DNA of 64,000 bases. Source: UBA1351 sp965140555 (GTDB taxonomy: Bacteria; Bacillota; Clostridia; Lachnospirales; Vallitaleaceae). The notes under the pieces were generated by a model that was given only the letters and a program-made list of their open reading frames with translations, was not told where the DNA came from and searched no databases. The position numbers and the translations under genes are program-made. The stretch lies in assembly GCA_965140555.1 (NCBI GenBank), contig OZ223259.1:2604001-2668000 (forward strand). Reading direction: 5' to 3'. Below, in pieces: positions 61,256 through 64,000 of the stretch. How positions within the stretch are numbered: the first letter of the stretch is position 1; every line of letters starts with the position of its first letter.

Positions 61256-61885
61256 ATGTATACGCACAATAATAAAATGATGCAAGTCAAGAAACGGTTT
61301 CATCTTAGAGTGACGGCTCTTTTGCTTATGGCTATGTTGATGGGTCAAGTGGCATATGTACAGGCGGCGACAGCGGACGAATCCTATGCGGCGAATCAGT
61401 TAAAACAATTGGGAGTTTTGACCGGTTATCCGGATGGAAGTCTCCGATTGGATCAAACAATTAGTCGAAGCGAAGTAGCCACTATGATGGTACGAGTTCG
61501 TGGCTACGGGGAAAAAAATCCCAGTAGTGTACAGGGCGTTGGAAAGACGTTTACAGATGTTGAAACATCTTATTGGGCATATAATAATATTCAAAATGCT
61601 TATAAGTTGAATATTATTAGCGGCTATCCGGAAGGAGACTTCAGACCTTTATCCAATATAAGCTATCAAGAGGTGGTCGCTATTATGGTCAACACGCTAG
61701 GGTATAAAGACCGATTAGAAGGTGAATGGCCGGATAACTACTTGAATAAAGCGAGGGAATTAGGTATTATTCCTTCAGGGAGTCAAGTAGAACCGACCAA
61801 AATAGTTACCCGTGGTGAAATGTCCTTAATTGTATGGGATACCTTGTTAGTTAAATTATCCGATACAGGGATTTTAGAAGAGTAG
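61256..61885 (+). CDS. Secreted SLH-domain protein
   Basis: This 209-residue exported protein has a signal peptide (about 1-37, ending VQA) and then about three S-layer-homology repeats (SYAANQLKQLGVLTGYPDGS with ISRSEVATMMVR; TFTDVETSYWAYNNIQNAYK with SGYPEGDFRP; ELGIIP with TRGEMSLIVWD). It should bind pyruvylated wall polymers. There is no other domain, so it may be a small wall-anchored adaptor or S-layer-associated protein. AGGAGG lies 7 bp before the ATG. Confidence 0.9.
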   Translation: MYTHNNKMMQVKKRFHLRVTALLLMAMLMGQVAYVQAATADESYAANQLKQLGVLTGYPDGSLRLDQTISRSEVATMMVRVRGYGEKNPSSVQGVGKTFTDVETSYWAYNNIQNAYKLNIISGYPEGDFRPLSNISYQEVVAIMVNTLGYKDRLEGEWPDNYLNKARELGIIPSGSQVEPTKIVTRGEMSLIVWDTLLVKLSDTGILEE

Positions 61886-61937
61886 TCAAGTGAATGACAT
61901 AACAGATAGAAGAAAAGCATAAGGAAGAGACGAATTG

Positions 61938-62954
61938 ATGAATGTTGGAAAAGTACCAGAAACAATTTTAAAGCGATCGGTGTTCAAACAGCTAGAAACA
62001 AAACGTTTAGAAGTGCTGGTAGGACCGGGGGTTGGGGAAGACTGTTCAGTTATTGAAGTGGCGGATAATGAGTGTATCGTTTTGTCTACAGACCCTATTA
62101 CAGGAACAGCCAATAACATAGGTTCATTAGCGGTTCATATCACTCTTAATGATCTGGCAGCGGGAGGTGCAGAACCTATTGGGTTGATGCTTACATTACT
62201 ACTACCGGATGGTTATGAAGAAAAGGAACTGAAGGCATTGATGAAAGAAGTCAATGGACTATGCAAACAACATCATGTCCAGATAATCGGGGGACATACA
62301 GAAGTAACGGATGCTGTGAATCGTCCGATTATTAGTGTGACCGGAGTCGGGAAAATGCCAAAGAATCATTCTATGCTCACAGCATCTATGGAAGCTGAGA
62401 TGGCCATTATAATGACAAAATGGGCAGGGATTGAAGGAACAGCTATACTGGCAAAAGAGGGGGAGGCCCAACTAAACAGTACCTATCACTCGGATTTATC
62501 AAAAGAAGCTCAAGCCTTTGATCAATATTTGTCGGTAGTACCGGAAAGCCGGATAGCGCGTGAGTTCCCTGTATTTGCTATGCATGATGTGACAGAAGGC
62601 GGAATTTTCGGGGCATTATGGGAATTAGGAAGTAAAGGGAATTTGGGCCTTGTTGTGCATCAAGACAGAATCCCGATTCGCCAAGAAACAGTGGAAATTT
62701 GTGAGTTTTATGACTTGAATCCTTATATGCTTATAGGAAGCGGTTCGCTACTTATTGTAACAACAAAAGAAGCATCTTTAGATTTGGTAGAAGCCCTTGA
62801 AGCGGAAGATATACCCGCTACTATTATAGGATATATGAAGGAAGGTAAGCACAAACAGATTCGATTTGAAGACACCTTGCGTTCCCTCGAGCCACCCAAA
62901 TCCGATGAGCTCTATGCAGGCTTGAAGCAGATTTCATTACGTATGAATCAGTAA
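61938..62954 (+). CDS. AIR synthase-related protein (HypE/ThiL/PurM superfamily)
   Basis: This 338-residue protein has the PurM-like fold: LVGPGVGEDCSVI, LSTDPITG, HITLNDLAAGGAEPIG, GGHTEVTDAV, and ITGVG-like SVTGVGKM. C-terminal DVTEGGIFGALWELG is typical. Members are ATP-dependent enzymes in hydrogenase maturation, thiamine or purine synthesis. The sequence fits the unspecific HypE-like group and no hyp genes are nearby. ATG 61938 is preferred to TTG 61935. Same direction as the Lrp and aminotransferase genes. Confidence 0.85.
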   Translation: MNVGKVPETILKRSVFKQLETKRLEVLVGPGVGEDCSVIEVADNECIVLSTDPITGTANNIGSLAVHITLNDLAAGGAEPIGLMLTLLLPDGYEEKELKALMKEVNGLCKQHHVQIIGGHTEVTDAVNRPIISVTGVGKMPKNHSMLTASMEAEMAIIMTKWAGIEGTAILAKEGEAQLNSTYHSDLSKEAQAFDQYLSVVPESRIAREFPVFAMHDVTEGGIFGALWELGSKGNLGLVVHQDRIPIRQETVEICEFYDLNPYMLIGSGSLLIVTTKEASLDLVEALEAEDIPATIIGYMKEGKHKQIRFEDTLRSLEPPKSDELYAGLKQISLRMNQ

Positions 62955-63008
62955 GTAGAAAGCGGCACAGTCGCTTTTCTTAAATAAAACTATTATGGAG
63001 GTATCAAG

Positions 63009-63491
63009 ATGAAAGAAGAATTACTCAAAGCAATTGAAACGGATAGCAAAAGAACGGTTGAGGATCTGGCCGCCATGTTTGGTGCCTCTGAAACAGATAT
63101 AAGTGATGTGTTAGCCCAATTAGAACAGGATCGAGTTATATGTGGATATCATACACTGATCAACTGGGATAAGACCCATGCAGATAAAGTAACGGCGCTT
63201 ATAGAAGTCCGAGTAACACCTCAAAGAGGACAGGGATTTGATAAGATAGCAGAACGTATCTACTTGTTTGATGAGGTAAAGTCTGTTTTTCTAATGTCCG
63301 GCGGGTTTGATCTTACTGTTATTATTGAAGGAAAGACAATGAAAGAAGTCGCTCTGTTTGTCGGACAAAAATTAGCGCCGCTAGAGTCTGTCTTATCAAC
63401 AGCAACACACTTCGTTTTGAAGAAGTATAAAGATCACGGAATTGTTCTGGACGAAGAACAACGTGATGAAAGAATGGCGGTGACTCCTTAA
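63009..63491 (+). CDS. Lrp/AsnC-family regulator
   Basis: This 160-residue protein has an N-terminal winged helix (about 1-55; RTVEDLAAMFGASETDISDVLAQL) and a RAM ligand-binding domain (about 65-140; VTALIEVRVTPQRGQGFDKIAERI, SVFLMSGGFDLTVII). It may respond to an amino acid and control the coupled aminotransferase gene, which starts one base into its stop codon (TAATG). AGGAGGTATC lies upstream of the ATG. Confidence 0.9.
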   Translation: MKEELLKAIETDSKRTVEDLAAMFGASETDISDVLAQLEQDRVICGYHTLINWDKTHADKVTALIEVRVTPQRGQGFDKIAERIYLFDEVKSVFLMSGGFDLTVIIEGKTMKEVALFVGQKLAPLESVLSTATHFVLKKYKDHGIVLDEEQRDERMAVTP

Positions 63492-64000
63492 TGAATCGTG
63501 AATTGAATCGTGTGGCATCAGGACTAGAACCTTCAGGAATACGTCGTTTTTTTGATATTGTTACGACGATGGAAAATGCTATATCTTTGGGGGTTGGTGA
63601 ACCGGACTTTGATACCCCTTGGCATATTCGCGAAGAAGGTATATATAGCTTGGAAAAAGGACGAACTTACTACACATCAAATGCCGGTATCATAGAGTTG
63701 AGAGAAGCGATATGTGACTATCAAAAACGTCGCTTTGACTTATCCTATGATGCTGAAAATGAGTGTATTGTTACAGTAGGCGGTAGCGAAGGTATTGATA
63801 TTGCATTGAGAGCTATATTGAATCCCGGTGATGAGGTACTTGTTCCGGAACCCTCATTTGTATGTTATAAGCCTTGTGTAGCCCTTGCAGGCGGTCAACC
63901 TGTAACTATAGACCTATTATCAGAAAATGCCTTTAAATTGACGCCTGAGCAGGTTTTAGAAAAGGTTACAGATAAGACGAAAGCCATTATTCTCTCATTC
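63491..64000 (+). CDS. Class I/II aminotransferase (N-terminal part, cut by window end)
   Basis: The frame runs from ATG 63491 to the window end (170 residues). It begins MNRELNRVASGLEPSGIRRF and has LGVGEPDFDTPWHIREEGI, the tyrosine region YYTSNAGIIELREAI, VGGSEGIDIALRAILNPGDEV (cofactor phosphate site) and VPEPSFVCYKPC. This is the start of a PLP-dependent aspartate-type aminotransferase. The catalytic lysine is beyond the window. Coupled to the Lrp gene by overlap. Confidence 0.9.
   Translation, partial: MNRELNRVASGLEPSGIRRFFDIVTTMENAISLGVGEPDFDTPWHIREEGIYSLEKGRTYYTSNAGIIELREAICDYQKRRFDLSYDAENECIVTVGGSEGIDIALRAILNPGDEVLVPEPSFVCYKPCVALAGGQPVTIDLLSENAFKLTPEQVLEKVTDKTKAIILSF

Overview
The window looks like chromosomal DNA of an anaerobic, single-membrane Firmicute of class Clostridia, of the Lachnospirales/Vallitalea kind. 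This rests on AT-rich DNA with strong AGGAGG ribosome sites, the orders pth...mfd-prsA and veg-ispE, T-box and c-di-GMP-I leader RNAs, MecA, SLH-domain surface proteins, Mn-dependent CBS/DRTGG pyrophosphatase and an archaeal-type ProRS. The species was not identified and no database was searched.

Layout. 1-1744: end of a lantibiotic/bacitracin-type ABC exporter, visibly richer in GC than the rest and probably acquired. 1.9-3.1 kb: a membrane-anchored protein of unknown function and a GIY-YIG-like protein. 3.17-3.75 kb: five tRNA genes (Tyr, Leu, Phe, Gly, Gln). 4-5.7 kb: a secreted TraB/GumN-like protein flanked by two copies of a 121-nt structured element. 5.8-13 kb: B12-radical SAM protein, nth, udk, pyrophosphatase, DUF624 and FapA-like proteins. 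13-17.7 kb: folC, a GntR/UTRA regulator, fructose-type PTS (IIA and IIBC) and a DUF1858 protein. 17.8-20.2 kb: mecA and purA, with an apparent antisense RNA over the purA leader. 20.2-20.8 kb: a C-tract tandem repeat and a 220-nt inverted-repeat element. 20.9-29.4 kb: yitT, pth, sortase, tandem c-di-GMP riboswitches with a transglutaminase-like secreted protein, mfd and a foldase lipoprotein. 29.4-33.8 kb: a duplicated terminator module, HAD phosphatase, unknown membrane protein, T-box proS and a NifU-like protein. 33.9-39.9 kb: diguanylate cyclase, flavoprotein, P-loop kinase, a frameshifted ridA and NatAB. 39.9-47.2 kb: manA-cca-wzy-PEGA-pgm operon. 47.3-51.5 kb: veg, ispE, GntR/FCD, HPt, exonuclease, TPR protein and a 34-residue membrane peptide. 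51.6-61.1 kb: hemolysin III protein, then the mannitol locus (mtlR-type regulator, two mannitol transporters, PfkB kinase, sorbose-1-P-reductase-like dehydrogenase, HPr). 61.2-64 kb: SLH protein, AIR-synthase-like protein, Lrp regulator and an aminotransferase cut by the window end.

How it works together. The mannitol locus lacks a mannitol-1-phosphate 5-dehydrogenase gene. It has a SorE-like dehydrogenase and a 1-phosphofructokinase-type kinase instead, which would form a coherent route mannitol-1-P -> fructose-1-P -> fructose-1,6-bisphosphate. A diguanylate cyclase and a tandem c-di-GMP riboswitch suggest c-di-GMP control of surface proteins. The most likely undescribed elements are the 121-nt covarying RNA-like element (two full copies, one shortened copy in a PTS leader, one fragment) and the antisense transcript opposite the purA leader.
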